Origin: Clostridia bacterium
GTDB taxonomy: Bacteria > Bacillota > Clostridia > Oscillospirales > UBA644
Reading direction: 5' to 3'
NCBI GenBank assembly: GCA_017623475.1
Contig: JAGAPC010000038.1
Location: 22,595 to 86,594 of the forward strand
Length of the DNA: 64,000 bases
Notes under the pieces: generated by a model
What the model was told of the DNA's origin: nothing
The model's database searches: none
What the model saw: only the letters and a program-made list of their open reading frames with translations
Position numbers and translations under genes: made by a program
Part shown: positions 51,403 through 59,420 of the stretch, one piece after another
Position numbering within the stretch: position 1 is the first letter of the stretch
How the letters are laid out: each line of letters begins with the position of its first letter

Positions 51403-52104
51403 TTATCTCCTGCGCCGATTTCCGGAAATGATGATAAGGTAACGGAACAGCTGCAACAACGAGGTAAGAAGGGCAACGACGTAGGTCATGGCGGCGGCGG
51501 TAAGAACCTTTTTTGCCCCGGCAAGCTCCTCCTCGTCCAGATATCCCCCCTCCAGCACGGCAAGGGCGCGGTTGGAGGCGTTGAACTCCACCGGGAGGGT
51601 GACGAGCTGGAACAACACCGTAACTCCGAACAGAACAACGCCTGCAAGGGCGACGATTTCGCTCAACAAAAGCCCGATAAAAATCAAGATCCAGGAAAAG
51701 GTGGAGGCAAAATTGGTGACCGGAACGAGGGCGTTGCGGAATTTGATGGGGGCGTACCCCTCGTGATACTGAACGGCGTGCCCCGCCTCGTGGGCGGCGA
51801 TGCCCAGGGCAGAAACCGACGTGGAATCGAAAACTCCGCCCGAAAGCCCGATATATTTTTCCTTGGGATTATAGTGGTCGGAAAGATTTCCGGGGATTTT
51901 TTTGACCGTTACGTCGTAGATCCCGTTCGCCTGCAAAATCTGCTCGGCGATTTGCGCCCCGGTCATTCCCCTGCGGGTGAGCACCTTGGAATATTTTTTG
52001 TAATTGGACTGCACCGCAGCGGATGCGACGGCGGAAAGGATCACGATCGGCAGCATCCAGATCAGATAGCCGCCGTAGCCGGAATAGTAAAACGATGCAA
52101 GCAT
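51403..52104 (-). CDS. YugP-family zinc metallopeptidase (membrane)
   Basis: A 233-residue protein with an N-terminal helix, the zinc motif AAHEAGHAVQ (HExxH, about residue 105) and two to three C-terminal membrane helices (FSWILIFIGLLLSEIVAL; VVALLTSLLQLF). It belongs to the neutral zinc metallopeptidase group YugP, whose substrates are unknown. Its position between fmt and rlmN is common in Clostridia. I start at ATG 52104, preceded by AAGAGG; a longer frame starts inside fmt and is discarded. Confidence 0.88.
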   Translation of the reverse strand: MLASFYYSGYGGYLIWMLPIVILSAVASAAVQSNYKKYSKVLTRRGMTGAQIAEQILQANGIYDVTVKKIPGNLSDHYNPKEKYIGLSGGVFDSTSVSALGIAAHEAGHAVQYHEGYAPIKFRNALVPVTNFASTFSWILIFIGLLLSEIVALAGVVLFGVTVLFQLVTLPVEFNASNRALAVLEGGYLDEEELAGAKKVLTAAAMTYVVALLTSLLQLFRYLIIISGNRRRR

Positions 52105-52114
52105 AGAAAACCTC

Positions 52115-53026
52115 TTATTCGAATCGGTCGTTGCGGTTTCCCGCACAAAAGCTTTCCCCGGACATGGGCTTTTTGCCCTCGGGCTGAACGGTTTTGAGGC
52201 GGATTCCTCCGTCGGAGACCTTGATGATCAAGTGCTTTTTATCCACGATCGTGCCGTTGGGCGCGTCCCATGTACCGTCGATGGGCTCGGATTCCAGGAT
52301 CTTGACGTTTTTCCCTCCGCAAAGGGCGAAGGCGCAGGGATCGGGAGCAAGCCCCCGAATTCGGTTGTGCAACGCCATTTTTCCCAGGTTAAAATCCAAC
52401 CTGCGGGTTTCCTTGGTAATCATGGACGCGTAGCAGGTCTCCCCCGTTTGAGGAATTCGGGGGGCAGTACCGGAAGAGATCACGGCGACGGTTTTGACTA
52501 AAAGCTCGCCGCCGATCTGAGCCAGACGGTCGTGAAGAAGCCCGAAATTATCCTCCGGAGTGATGGGAGTGGGTGCCTTCAAGATCATATCCCCCGTATC
52601 CAGCCCTTCGTCCATATACATGGTGGTAACGCCGGTTTCGGTCTGTCCGTCGATCAGCACGTGGTTGACCGGAGCAGCTCCGCGGTACAGGGGCAACAGA
52701 GAGCCGTGGACGTTGATGCAACCCAATTTCGGGTAATGCAAAACGTAGGGCGGAAGAATTTTTCCGTACGCCACGACCACGATCAGATCGGGGTTCAATT
52801 CCTGTAATAACGGTAAAATCGCCTCGTCCTTTAGTGTCTCCGGAGTTTCCACCCGGTATTCTTTTTCCAAGGCAAATTCCTTAACCGGGGTGCAGGTCAT
52901 TTTGTATCCGCGCCCCTTGGGTCGGTCCGGCTGGGTAATCACGCAGCACACATCTGCCCCGGAATCGTGAAGCGCCCGAAGGCTTTCCACGGCGAAGGGA
53001 GAGGTTCCCATAAATAAAATTTTCAT
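52115..53026 (-). CDS. fmt: Methionyl-tRNA formyltransferase
   Basis: A 303-residue enzyme that formylates initiator Met-tRNA. Motifs HGSLLPLYRGAAPVNHVL (catalytic His) and the MDEGLDTGDM loop are diagnostic, and the N-terminal KILFMGTSPFAVESL binds formyl-THF. I start at ATG 53026 (RBS GAGGA, 5 bases); a TTG four codons earlier overlaps the def stop and is less likely. Its product's formyl group is removed by Def, encoded next door. Confidence 0.94.
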   Translation of the reverse strand: MKILFMGTSPFAVESLRALHDSGADVCCVITQPDRPKGRGYKMTCTPVKEFALEKEYRVETPETLKDEAILPLLQELNPDLIVVVAYGKILPPYVLHYPKLGCINVHGSLLPLYRGAAPVNHVLIDGQTETGVTTMYMDEGLDTGDMILKAPTPITPEDNFGLLHDRLAQIGGELLVKTVAVISSGTAPRIPQTGETCYASMITKETRRLDFNLGKMALHNRIRGLAPDPCAFALCGGKNVKILESEPIDGTWDAPNGTIVDKKHLIIKVSDGGIRLKTVQPEGKKPMSGESFCAGNRNDRFE

Positions 53027-53034
53027 AATCGTCC

Positions 53035-53496
53035 TCAATCGTCAATTTGAACGTATTCGGTGACCCGTTCCCGATACAGATGACCGTCCAAATGATCCAC
53101 CTCGTGGCAGAAGCAGACGGCGACGATGCCGGTACGGGTATATTTGACCGGGTTGCCGTATTCGTCTTGCGCTTCCACGGTGACCTTGGCGGGGCGGAGG
53201 GTTTTCCCCCAAACGCCGGGAACGGAAAGACATCCCTCCGTGGGGGTTTGGGTTCCTTCCGTATGGGTGATGACCGGGTTGACGAGAACCAACACCTCGT
53301 CGTCATCGTCCAGCACCAGAACCAGCCGCTTCAAAATACCCACCTGGGGGGCGGCAAGCCCTGCGCCGTTGGCTTTTGCAAGGGTGTCCTTCATATCCTG
53401 CACGAGGGTGCGGAGACGGTCGTCAAATACGGTAACGGGACGGCAAACCTTGGTTAAGATTTCGTCCCCTTCTTTTACGATGTTACGGATTGCCAT
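53035..53496 (-). CDS. def: Peptide deformylase
   Basis: A 153-residue metalloenzyme that removes the formyl group from new proteins. All three motifs are present: NGAGLAAPQVG (motif 1), TEGCLSVPG (motif 2) and FCHEVDHLDG (motif 3; the residue before HExDH is Cys rather than the usual Gln). The zinc or iron ligands are the motif 2 Cys and the two motif 3 His. Normal type 1 length. It lies between priA and fmt, with an RBS of GGAAAGGAAG. Confidence 0.95.
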   Translation of the reverse strand: MAIRNIVKEGDEILTKVCRPVTVFDDRLRTLVQDMKDTLAKANGAGLAAPQVGILKRLVLVLDDDDEVLVLVNPVITHTEGTQTPTEGCLSVPGVWGKTLRPAKVTVEAQDEYGNPVKYTRTGIVAVCFCHEVDHLDGHLYRERVTEYVQIDD

Positions 53497-53520
53497 AGTG
53501 TTAACTTCCTTTCCGGAAAA

Positions 53521-55749
53521 TCAGAGAATATTGACGGGATTCATATCTGCGGTGATTGTCACGTCCCGGTTTTCCTTCCGGGAACGGAACTGATCGAGAA
53601 GGTCGGAGATCATCTGCCGCTGCGGGCGGGTATCCTTGCATTTCATCAGCACCCGAACCCTGGTTTTTCCCCCGACGAGGGGGACGGCGGTCACTTTGGG
53701 AAGAATCAAACGAACGGGGAACGATTCGGGATCGTCCTTGGTCTTTTTCCGAACATCCTCGGAAAAATCGTTGGCGGCGCGAAACGCCTCGGACTCCGTA
53801 TCCGCAAGAAAACAAAACTGACAAAGATCGCAATAGGGCGGGTACAGAAGAGATTTGCGAAGCGCCATTTCTTCCCGATAAAATTTTTGATAATCCTGCG
53901 CAAAGGAATAGTGCAGAACGTAGTGGGCGGGGGAATAGGTCTGAACCACGGCTCTCCCCTCCTTGTCCGCCCTGCCGGCGCGCCCGACCACTTGGGTGAG
54001 CAGGGAAAAGGTTTTTTCAAAGGCGCGGAAATCCGACGTATAAAGCGACATATCCGCATTCAGAACACCCACCAGGGTAACGTCGGGGAAATCCAGCCCC
54101 TTCGTAATCATCTGCGTGCCGAGAAGCACGTCGTATTTTTTATCCCGAAAATCGTTTAAAATTCCCTCCCGGGTGTATTTCCCGCCGACGGTGTCCGCGT
54201 CCATACGGCAGACGCGGATTCCCGGGAACAGGCGTTGTAATTCTTCCTCCGCCTTTTGGGTTCCGACTCCGCTGTAAAGAAGGCGTTTTCCGCCGCAAGA
54301 GGCGCAGGTGGAGAGGTATCCGGTGGAATATCCGCAATAATTGCAGACCACCCGATTGTTGTAGGAATGATAGGTCATGGCGATGCCGCAATGGGGGCAT
54401 TTGACCACCGTATTGCAGGAGGTACAGGTGATGTGGGATTGATATCCCCGGCGGTTCATAAATAAAATGGTCTGCTCTCCCCGGGCAAGGTTCTTTTCCA
54501 GCTCCAGCCCCAGGGTTTTGCCGATGCAGGAACGGTTGCCGGACATCATTTCCCGACGGAGATCCGCCACCAAAACCTTCGGCAACGGCTTTCCGTTGAA
54601 GCGCTCGGTCAGTTGCTCAAACCCGATTATTCCGTTGGTTGCACGGTAATAGCTTTCAAAGGAGGGGGTGGCAGAGGCGAGCAGTAAAAGTCCCTTCCCC
54701 AGCGCAACCCGATAGGCGGCAACCTCCCTGGCGTGATAGCGGGGAGACGCTTCGGATTTGTAGGTATGCTCCTGCTCCTCGTCGATGATAAACAGAGATC
54801 CCTCGGACACCGGCGCAAAGACGGCAGATCGGGTTCCGATCACGACCTTGGCTTCCCCGGAACGGATCCGACGCCATTCGTCGTGGCGCTCGCCCATGGA
54901 AAGTCCGCTGTGGAGCACCGCCAGAGATTGACCGTAATGGGCGTAAAGCCGATTGACGATCTGCAGGGTCAGAGAAATTTCGGGAATCATCAAAACCGCC
55001 TGCTTGCCTTGGTTCAAAGCCTCGTCAATGAGACGGATAAAAACGTGGGTCTTTCCGCTTCCGGTAACGCCGTAAAGCAGGTGGGTTTTTCCGCTGTTGA
55101 GATCGGAAATCAGCCGATCGGCGGCAACGGTCTGTTCTTCGTTAAGAACCACCTTGGGGGGTGTTTCGGGAATGGGGCGGTCTTTTAAGGGATTGCGGAG
55201 AACCTCGGCTTTTTCCAGCAGGATCAAGCCCTTTTTGGCAAGGGTTTTTACGACCGATTCGCTTACTCCCGCCATGTAGGTCAGCTCCTTGACGGTCATC
55301 TGCCCCTCTTCCAGCAAAAAGCCCAAAACGTCACAATGCTTGCGGTTCGTATAATGGGCTTCCATATAGGCGGCGGCAGCGCCCTCGTCGGGAACGGAGG
55401 CTGACATCACGGACTTTGCAGATCCGCCGAAGACCCCCGTGGGCAACAGGCATCGGGCTGCCTCAAACCAGGTGCAAAAGTACCGATCCCGCAGATAGCG
55501 GATCAGAGAAAGTGCCTCGGAGGAAAGATAACATTCCCCCACCGAAAGCACGGTTTTTAGTTTTTCCGGCGGCGTTCCGTCCTTGGGGGCATCCCCCAAA
55601 ATCACGCCCCGAACCGGGTGATTTCCACGACCGAAGGGCACGGTAACGACACTGCCCACGGGGGCAGAAACGCCCTCGGCAAGCAGATATTCGTACAGTT
55701 TATCCGCAGAACGGGGAATCCCCTCTACGGCAACGCCCACAGAGATCAT
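53521..55749 (-). CDS. priA: Primosomal replication-restart helicase PriA
   Basis: A 742-residue superfamily 2 helicase that restarts stalled forks. The helicase core has Walker A GVTGSGKTHVF, the DEEQEH motif (DExH box) and RAGRADKEGR. Two zinc-binding clusters, rich in CxxC pairs (CTSCNTVVKCPHCG; CNYCGYSTGYLSTCASCG), lie near residue 450. The N-terminal 3'-DNA-binding domain is shorter than in E. coli but typical of Clostridia. In Bacillus a coaBC gene stands between rpoZ and priA; it is absent here. Confidence 0.95.
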   Translation of the reverse strand: MISVGVAVEGIPRSADKLYEYLLAEGVSAPVGSVVTVPFGRGNHPVRGVILGDAPKDGTPPEKLKTVLSVGECYLSSEALSLIRYLRDRYFCTWFEAARCLLPTGVFGGSAKSVMSASVPDEGAAAAYMEAHYTNRKHCDVLGFLLEEGQMTVKELTYMAGVSESVVKTLAKKGLILLEKAEVLRNPLKDRPIPETPPKVVLNEEQTVAADRLISDLNSGKTHLLYGVTGSGKTHVFIRLIDEALNQGKQAVLMIPEISLTLQIVNRLYAHYGQSLAVLHSGLSMGERHDEWRRIRSGEAKVVIGTRSAVFAPVSEGSLFIIDEEQEHTYKSEASPRYHAREVAAYRVALGKGLLLLASATPSFESYYRATNGIIGFEQLTERFNGKPLPKVLVADLRREMMSGNRSCIGKTLGLELEKNLARGEQTILFMNRRGYQSHITCTSCNTVVKCPHCGIAMTYHSYNNRVVCNYCGYSTGYLSTCASCGGKRLLYSGVGTQKAEEELQRLFPGIRVCRMDADTVGGKYTREGILNDFRDKKYDVLLGTQMITKGLDFPDVTLVGVLNADMSLYTSDFRAFEKTFSLLTQVVGRAGRADKEGRAVVQTYSPAHYVLHYSFAQDYQKFYREEMALRKSLLYPPYCDLCQFCFLADTESEAFRAANDFSEDVRKKTKDDPESFPVRLILPKVTAVPLVGGKTRVRVLMKCKDTRPQRQMISDLLDQFRSRKENRDVTITADMNPVNIL

Positions 55750-55770
55750 GGTAAAAGCTCCCGAAAAAAA

Positions 55771-55986
55771 TTATTCGCCGATTTGAGATTCGTCGCCCTC
55801 GCAATAAACGGCTTTGCCCTCCGCAAAGGCGTTGACCGCCATTTTAATGGGCTTTTCGGAAAGACGTTCCTTGCTGTTGTTGGCGCGCTCCGCGATGGTG
55901 CGGGCTTCCTTTGCCACGGCGATGACCAAGGAATAACGGCATTGTTTTTCTTCTTTGATGAGATTGCTGACTGCAGGGTAAATCAT
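55771..55986 (-). CDS. rpoZ: RNA polymerase omega subunit
   Basis: A 71-residue protein of normal length. YSLVIAVAKEARTIAERANN matches the conserved core that clamps the beta' C-terminus, and KPIKMAVNAFAEG is the second conserved block. It supports RNA polymerase assembly. Gene order gmk-rpoZ-priA is standard in Firmicutes. The start ATG has GGAAGC upstream, a modest RBS. Confidence 0.93.
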   Translation of the reverse strand: MIYPAVSNLIKEEKQCRYSLVIAVAKEARTIAERANNSKERLSEKPIKMAVNAFAEGKAVYCEGDESQIGE

Positions 55987-56021
55987 GATGTATGCTTCCT
56001 TTCAGAAATGAAAATCAAAAA

Positions 56022-56591
56022 TTAAAGATCGGCGGTTTCGGCAAGATAGATCCGGTTCAATTCTTCCCGGGCTTCTGCCAAATCGTCGTTGATTACGGTG
56101 TACTGATAATCGCCCTTGTGGGTCAATTCCTCCTCCGCCTGACGGAGCCGGCGGAGAACCACGTCCTCCGCTTCGCTTTTCCGACCCCGGAGACGTTGTC
56201 CGAGAAGCTCCAGAGACGGCGGAGAGATAAATACGGTAACGGCGTCGGGATATTGGGCGTAGGCGTCCTGCATCCCTTGGGTTTCGATTTCCAGAATCAC
56301 GCTGCGTCCGGCGTTTAACGCGTCTTCCACCGGCTTGCGGGGAGTTCCGTAGATGTTGCCGCAATAACGCTTGTACTCGATAAAGGCGTTTTCGGAAATC
56401 ATTTGCTCGAATTTTTCGTGGGTCAGAAAATAGTAGTGAACGCCGTCCTGCTCCAACCCCTCCCGGGGTGCCCGGGTAGTGGCGGAAATGGAATAAAACA
56501 CGTCGGGGTGGCGTTGCAAAAGATCGGAAAGAAGGGTTCCCTTTCCGCTGCCGGAGGGACCTGAAATGATAAACAAACGGGGTCTGCTCAT
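56022..56591 (-). CDS. gmk: Guanylate kinase
   Basis: A 189-residue kinase converting GMP to GDP with ATP. The P-loop [12 protein letters not shown] is at residue 10, followed by [16 protein letters not shown], the GMP-binding region, and [15 protein letters not shown]. Length is normal. The ATG overlaps the remA stop as ATGA. In Bacillus this enzyme is inhibited by (p)ppGpp, the alarmone made by the protein whose gene opens the window. Confidence 0.96.
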   Translation of the reverse strand: MSRPRLFIISGPSGSGKGTLLSDLLQRHPDVFYSISATTRAPREGLEQDGVHYYFLTHEKFEQMISENAFIEYKRYCGNIYGTPRKPVEDALNAGRSVILEIETQGMQDAYAQYPDAVTVFISPPSLELLGQRLRGRKSEAEDVVLRRLRQAEEELTHKGDYQYTVINDDLAEAREELNRIYLAETADL

Positions 56592-56866
56592 GCCTCTTCT
56601 CCTTCCGAATCGTCGTGATCCAAGGGATTTACCGCACCGGGAACGCGGTTGACGATGGTTTCGTGCTGAAGGGCGCTTAAAATTACGTGACCGCTGTCAG
56701 TAATGACCACGGCGCGGGTGCGGCGTCCGTAGGTGGCGTCCACCAAGGTCCCCTTATCACGGGCGTCCTGCACCAGGCGCTTGATGGGGGAAGAATCGGG
56801 AGAAATGATGGCGACGATGCGATTGGCGGCAACCACGTTGCCGAATCCGATACTGATCAACTGCAT
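56588..56866 (-). CDS. remA: RemA-family regulator (DUF370)
   Basis: A 92-residue protein starting [20 protein letters not shown], the diagnostic RemA start. In Bacillus RemA is a DNA-binding activator of biofilm matrix and osmoprotection genes and forms rings. [19 protein letters not shown] is the DNA-binding region. The last 15 residues are acidic and not conserved. Order yicC-remA-gmk is standard. Regulatory targets in this organism are unknown. Confidence 0.93.
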   Translation of the reverse strand: MQLISIGFGNVVAANRIVAIISPDSSPIKRLVQDARDKGTLVDATYGRRTRAVVITDSGHVILSALQHETIVNRVPGAVNPLDHDDSEGEEA

Positions 56867-56878
56867 AACGACTCCCCC

Positions 56879-57757
56879 TTACTCGATATTCTGAATCTGT
56901 TCCCGAATCTTTTCGATGAGAGATTTCATCTCAATGGCGATGCGGGTGACGTCCAGATCCCCGATTTTGGATGTGAGGGTGTTCACTTCCCGATTTAATT
57001 CCTGCACGATAAAATCCATTTTTTTGCCGTTGGAAATTCCCTTTTCGAGCATTTCCTTCAACGCGGCACAATGGGAACGGAGACGAACCAATTCCTCGTC
57101 CACGGCGGTCTTGTCCGACATGATGGCAACCTCGGTCAAAAGGCGTCCTTCCTCCACGGGATGCTCGCCCAACAGCTCCTCCATGCGGGTGCGCAGGCGG
57201 GTTTCGTAGGCGGAGATCAACGCGGGGAGATGGGCTTCCACCCGTGCTGCAAGGTCGGTCAGTTCCCCGCACTTGGCAATAATGTCGTCGGCAAGGCGCT
57301 GTCCCTCGGCTTCCCGCTGGGAAATAAAGGCGGCGACGGCTTCTTCTACCACAGGTTGAATATCCTTCCACGCTTCGGCGGCGTCTTCCTCCCCTGCGTC
57401 GGCGGAAAGAACCGACGGAAGGCGGAGAACGGTCGATGCGGTCAGGTCGTCTTTTAATCCGAATTCCTCGGCGGCGGAGCGCAGGGCGGTCAGATATTTG
57501 GAAAGAAGCTCCCGATCCACGGAAACGTCGGTGTCATCTCCCTCTTCCCGCTTGACGGTAAGGTTCAGATCCACCTTTCCTCGGACGATGGAACGGCGAA
57601 GCTCTGCCCGAATGGGGTCTTCCAGCGAAAGATAGGCACGGGGGATGCGGGCGTTGAGTTCAAAATAACGGTGGTTGACCGCTTTAATTTCCACGGTAAT
57701 ATCCCGCGAACCGAGAACCCGCTGTGCCCTGCCGTAGCCGGTCATACTGCGAATCAT
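56879..57757 (-). CDS. yicC: YicC-family endoribonuclease
   Basis: A 292-residue protein starting MIRSMTGYGRAQ, the invariant YicC start, and ending in the DUF1732 domain with DFIVQELNREVNTLTSKI. YicC proteins are now known as RNases, and in E. coli YicC promotes decay of the small RNA RyhB. It is the first gene of a long operon, with a consensus promoter and the RBS CGAGGTG. Length and motifs are normal. Confidence 0.94.
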   Translation of the reverse strand: MIRSMTGYGRAQRVLGSRDITVEIKAVNHRYFELNARIPRAYLSLEDPIRAELRRSIVRGKVDLNLTVKREEGDDTDVSVDRELLSKYLTALRSAAEEFGLKDDLTASTVLRLPSVLSADAGEEDAAEAWKDIQPVVEEAVAAFISQREAEGQRLADDIIAKCGELTDLAARVEAHLPALISAYETRLRTRMEELLGEHPVEEGRLLTEVAIMSDKTAVDEELVRLRSHCAALKEMLEKGISNGKKMDFIVQELNREVNTLTSKIGDLDVTRIAIEMKSLIEKIREQIQNIE

Positions 57758-57793
57758 AAAGCACCTCGATAAATATTATATATTATTTAATCT

Positions 57794-57822
57794 ATTATAA
57801 ACTCCAAGCGTAGGTTTGTCAA
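57794..57822 (-). promoter_or_regulatory. Promoter of the yicC-to-thiN operon
   Basis: On the minus strand TTGACA (57822-57817) and TATAAT (57799-57794) are perfect, with a 17-base spacer. No other good promoter was seen inside the 11-kb operon, so it probably drives all of yicC through the small ORF at 46217. Confidence 0.88.
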
Positions 57823-57921
57823 TCCCTTTTTTCTTTTTTTTCACAAACATTTCACTCTTTCGAAACAATGAGACGCGACGCAATTTTGCATTTTTGAAAG
57901 AAAAAGAAACAAAAAGCAAAA

Positions 57922-57955
57922 GAACGAAACTCCCGATTCCTCAAAAGTCTCGTTC
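57922..57955 (-). terminator. Probable terminator of mutY
   Basis: On the minus strand GAACGAGACT and AGTTTCGTTC form a 10-bp stem with one G-T pair and a 14-base loop, then TTTTGCTTTTTGTTTCTTTTT. It lies about 90 bases after the mutY stop, with the repeat element in between. Confidence 0.65.
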
Positions 57956-57965
57956 CTTATTTGCA

Positions 57966-58044
57966 TTTTGCGTTGCCTCCCCCACGCCTCAGAGGCGAGG
58001 GGGGGGGACCATCCGCAGGATGGTGGTGGGGGCAGCATTTTGCA
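57966..58044. repeat. GC-rich hairpin repeat element beside mutY
   Basis: A compact element with nested inverted repeats: an inner CGCCTC/GAGGCG, a second hairpin CCATCC-GCA-GGATGG, and outer arms TTGCCTCCCCCAC and GTGGGGGCAGC. Runs of nine G and five C are unlike the surrounding DNA. Short direct repeats of TTTTGC flank it (TTTGCATTTTGC before, AGCATTTTGCAT after). It looks like a member of a dispersed, MITE-like or REP-like family, but only one copy is in the window. Confidence 0.5.
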
Positions 58045-58045
58045 T

Positions 58046-59080
58046 TTATAAAAGTCGTTTTAGGACGTCGGGGAGAAAATCCCGAAAGGCGGCGGGGACG
58101 GCGTAGGTCGTTTTCAGTTCTTCCCCGGTAACCCAAAGAAATCCGGGAGGAAGATCGGGAGAATCCAGGTTGAAAACCTTGGAATCCATGTGCCATTCGA
58201 CGTGGGAAAATACGTGTTTTCCCGATCCGAAATCGGACTGCTCTCTCCCGGAAAGATTCCAGCAGGACAGATCAAAATCCGAAAGCTCGTTGGGGAATTC
58301 CCACAGCCCGGAAAGAAGTCCTTTTTGGGGGCGGCGGCGCAACGCAACCTTTCCGTCCCGGAAAAGGAAGTACACGGTTCGCTGCTCGATCCGGCGGGGC
58401 TTCGCTTTCGTTTTTACGGGAAGCCGGTCAATGAGTCCTTGCTCTTTTGCAACACAAAGACAAGAAACGGGGCACCGTTCACACAAGGGCGCTCCGTTGG
58501 GCAGGCAGACGGTAGCCCCCAGCTCCATCAACGCTTGGGTGTATTCGGAAGTCTTCCCCTGCGGCATGGCGCGGCGCAGACAATCCCGACAGGCCTTTCG
58601 GGTCGGCTCTGCCATGATATCGGAAAAATCCCCCAAGATCCGCGTCCAAACCCTCAATACGTTTCCGTCCACCGCAGGCTCGGGATTTCCGAAGGCGATG
58701 GAAGAAATAGCGCCGGCAGTATAATCGCCGATTCCCGGGAGGGAACGGATGGCGTTATAATCGGAGGGAAAAACGCCGTCGTATTCTTCCATAATTTTAA
58801 TTGCCGCTTTTTTCAGATTTCTTGCCCGGGAATAATATCCCAAGCCTTCCCACAGCTTCATCAGCTTTTCGTCGTCGCACCGAGCAAGGTCGGACAGGGT
58901 GGGAAGGACGGTCAAAAACCGTTCGTAATAGGGAATCACCGCAGAAACCCGCGTTTGCTGAAGCATAATTTCCGAGATCCACACGTGATACGGCGTGGGA
59001 TCGTCCCGCCAGGGCATGGAACGGGCGTGTTGGGAATACCACGCAAGCAGCGGGGCGGTGCAGTCGTTGAATCGGTTCAT
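58046..59080 (-). CDS. mutY: A/G-specific adenine DNA glycosylase MutY
   Basis: A 344-residue repair enzyme that removes A opposite 8-oxoG. The catalytic acid is in IMLQQTRV, the helix-hairpin-helix LPGIGDYTAGAI and the aspartate in AVDGNVLRV are intact, and the 4Fe-4S ligands occur as C-X7-C-X2-C-X5-C (VCLPNGAPLCERCP...C). A C-terminal NUDIX-like 8-oxoG-recognition domain follows (about 225-344). It is a single-gene unit, divergent from the riboswitch-controlled ATPase. Confidence 0.94.
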   Translation of the reverse strand: MNRFNDCTAPLLAWYSQHARSMPWRDDPTPYHVWISEIMLQQTRVSAVIPYYERFLTVLPTLSDLARCDDEKLMKLWEGLGYYSRARNLKKAAIKIMEEYDGVFPSDYNAIRSLPGIGDYTAGAISSIAFGNPEPAVDGNVLRVWTRILGDFSDIMAEPTRKACRDCLRRAMPQGKTSEYTQALMELGATVCLPNGAPLCERCPVSCLCVAKEQGLIDRLPVKTKAKPRRIEQRTVYFLFRDGKVALRRRPQKGLLSGLWEFPNELSDFDLSCWNLSGREQSDFGSGKHVFSHVEWHMDSKVFNLDSPDLPPGFLWVTGEELKTTYAVPAAFRDFLPDVLKRLL

Positions 59081-59201
59081 GTCGTCCTCCGTATAAAGAT
59101 TTTTGCAACTTCATATAATAGAATCAGAAAATTTTTCTCTCTTTCCCATATAAGTATAGCATAATTTAACGGAAAATTCAAGAGTTTGACAATAAAACCT
59201 C

Positions 59202-59230
59202 TTGACAAACCGTGGAAGAAATGGTAAAAT
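59202..59230 (+). promoter_or_regulatory. Promoter of the riboswitch-ATPase unit
   Basis: TTGACA (59202-59207) and TAAAAT (59225-59230) are 17 bases apart. Transcription should begin near 59237, at the first base of the riboswitch. A second TTGACA at 59186-59191 has no matching -10. Confidence 0.85.
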
Positions 59231-59236
59231 AATACG

Positions 59237-59345
59237 GTAAAAGGGAGTAGCTGGGAGCCGTTGGCTCTTTTGCGAACCGTCAATACGGACGTTTTTCGTC
59301 CCGGTTCGCAGGTACTGCAACGTATCACGCGAGACTTTTGCAGTA
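59237..59345 (+). promoter_or_regulatory. yybP-ykoY (manganese) riboswitch aptamer
   Basis: The segment carries the family's conserved blocks in order: AAAAGGGAGTAGC at the 5' end, GTCAATACGG in the middle, and GCAACG followed by GCGAGACTTTT at the 3' end, with P1 formed by AAAAG/CTTTT. Family members bind Mn2+ and often precede P-type ATPases, as here. TTGCAGTA (59338-59345) can pair either with TACTGCAA at 59313-59320 or with the same word at 59355-59362 in the terminator, giving two exclusive folds. An ON switch with Mn2+ is expected. Confidence 0.85.
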
Positions 59346-59373
59346 TAAACACGGTACTGCAAAGGTCTTTTTT
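59332..59373 (+). terminator. Riboswitch-controlled terminator
   Basis: A 14-bp stem (AGACTTTTGCAGTA / TACTGCAAAGGTCT, one G-T pair, 9-base loop) is followed by T6. Its 5' arm contains the 3' strand of the riboswitch P1 stem, so ligand binding should prevent it from forming. Confidence 0.88.
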
Positions 59374-59420
59374 ATTTTGAGAGAAAAAAATTTACATAAA
59401 CGAAAGAAAGGTTTGTGAAA

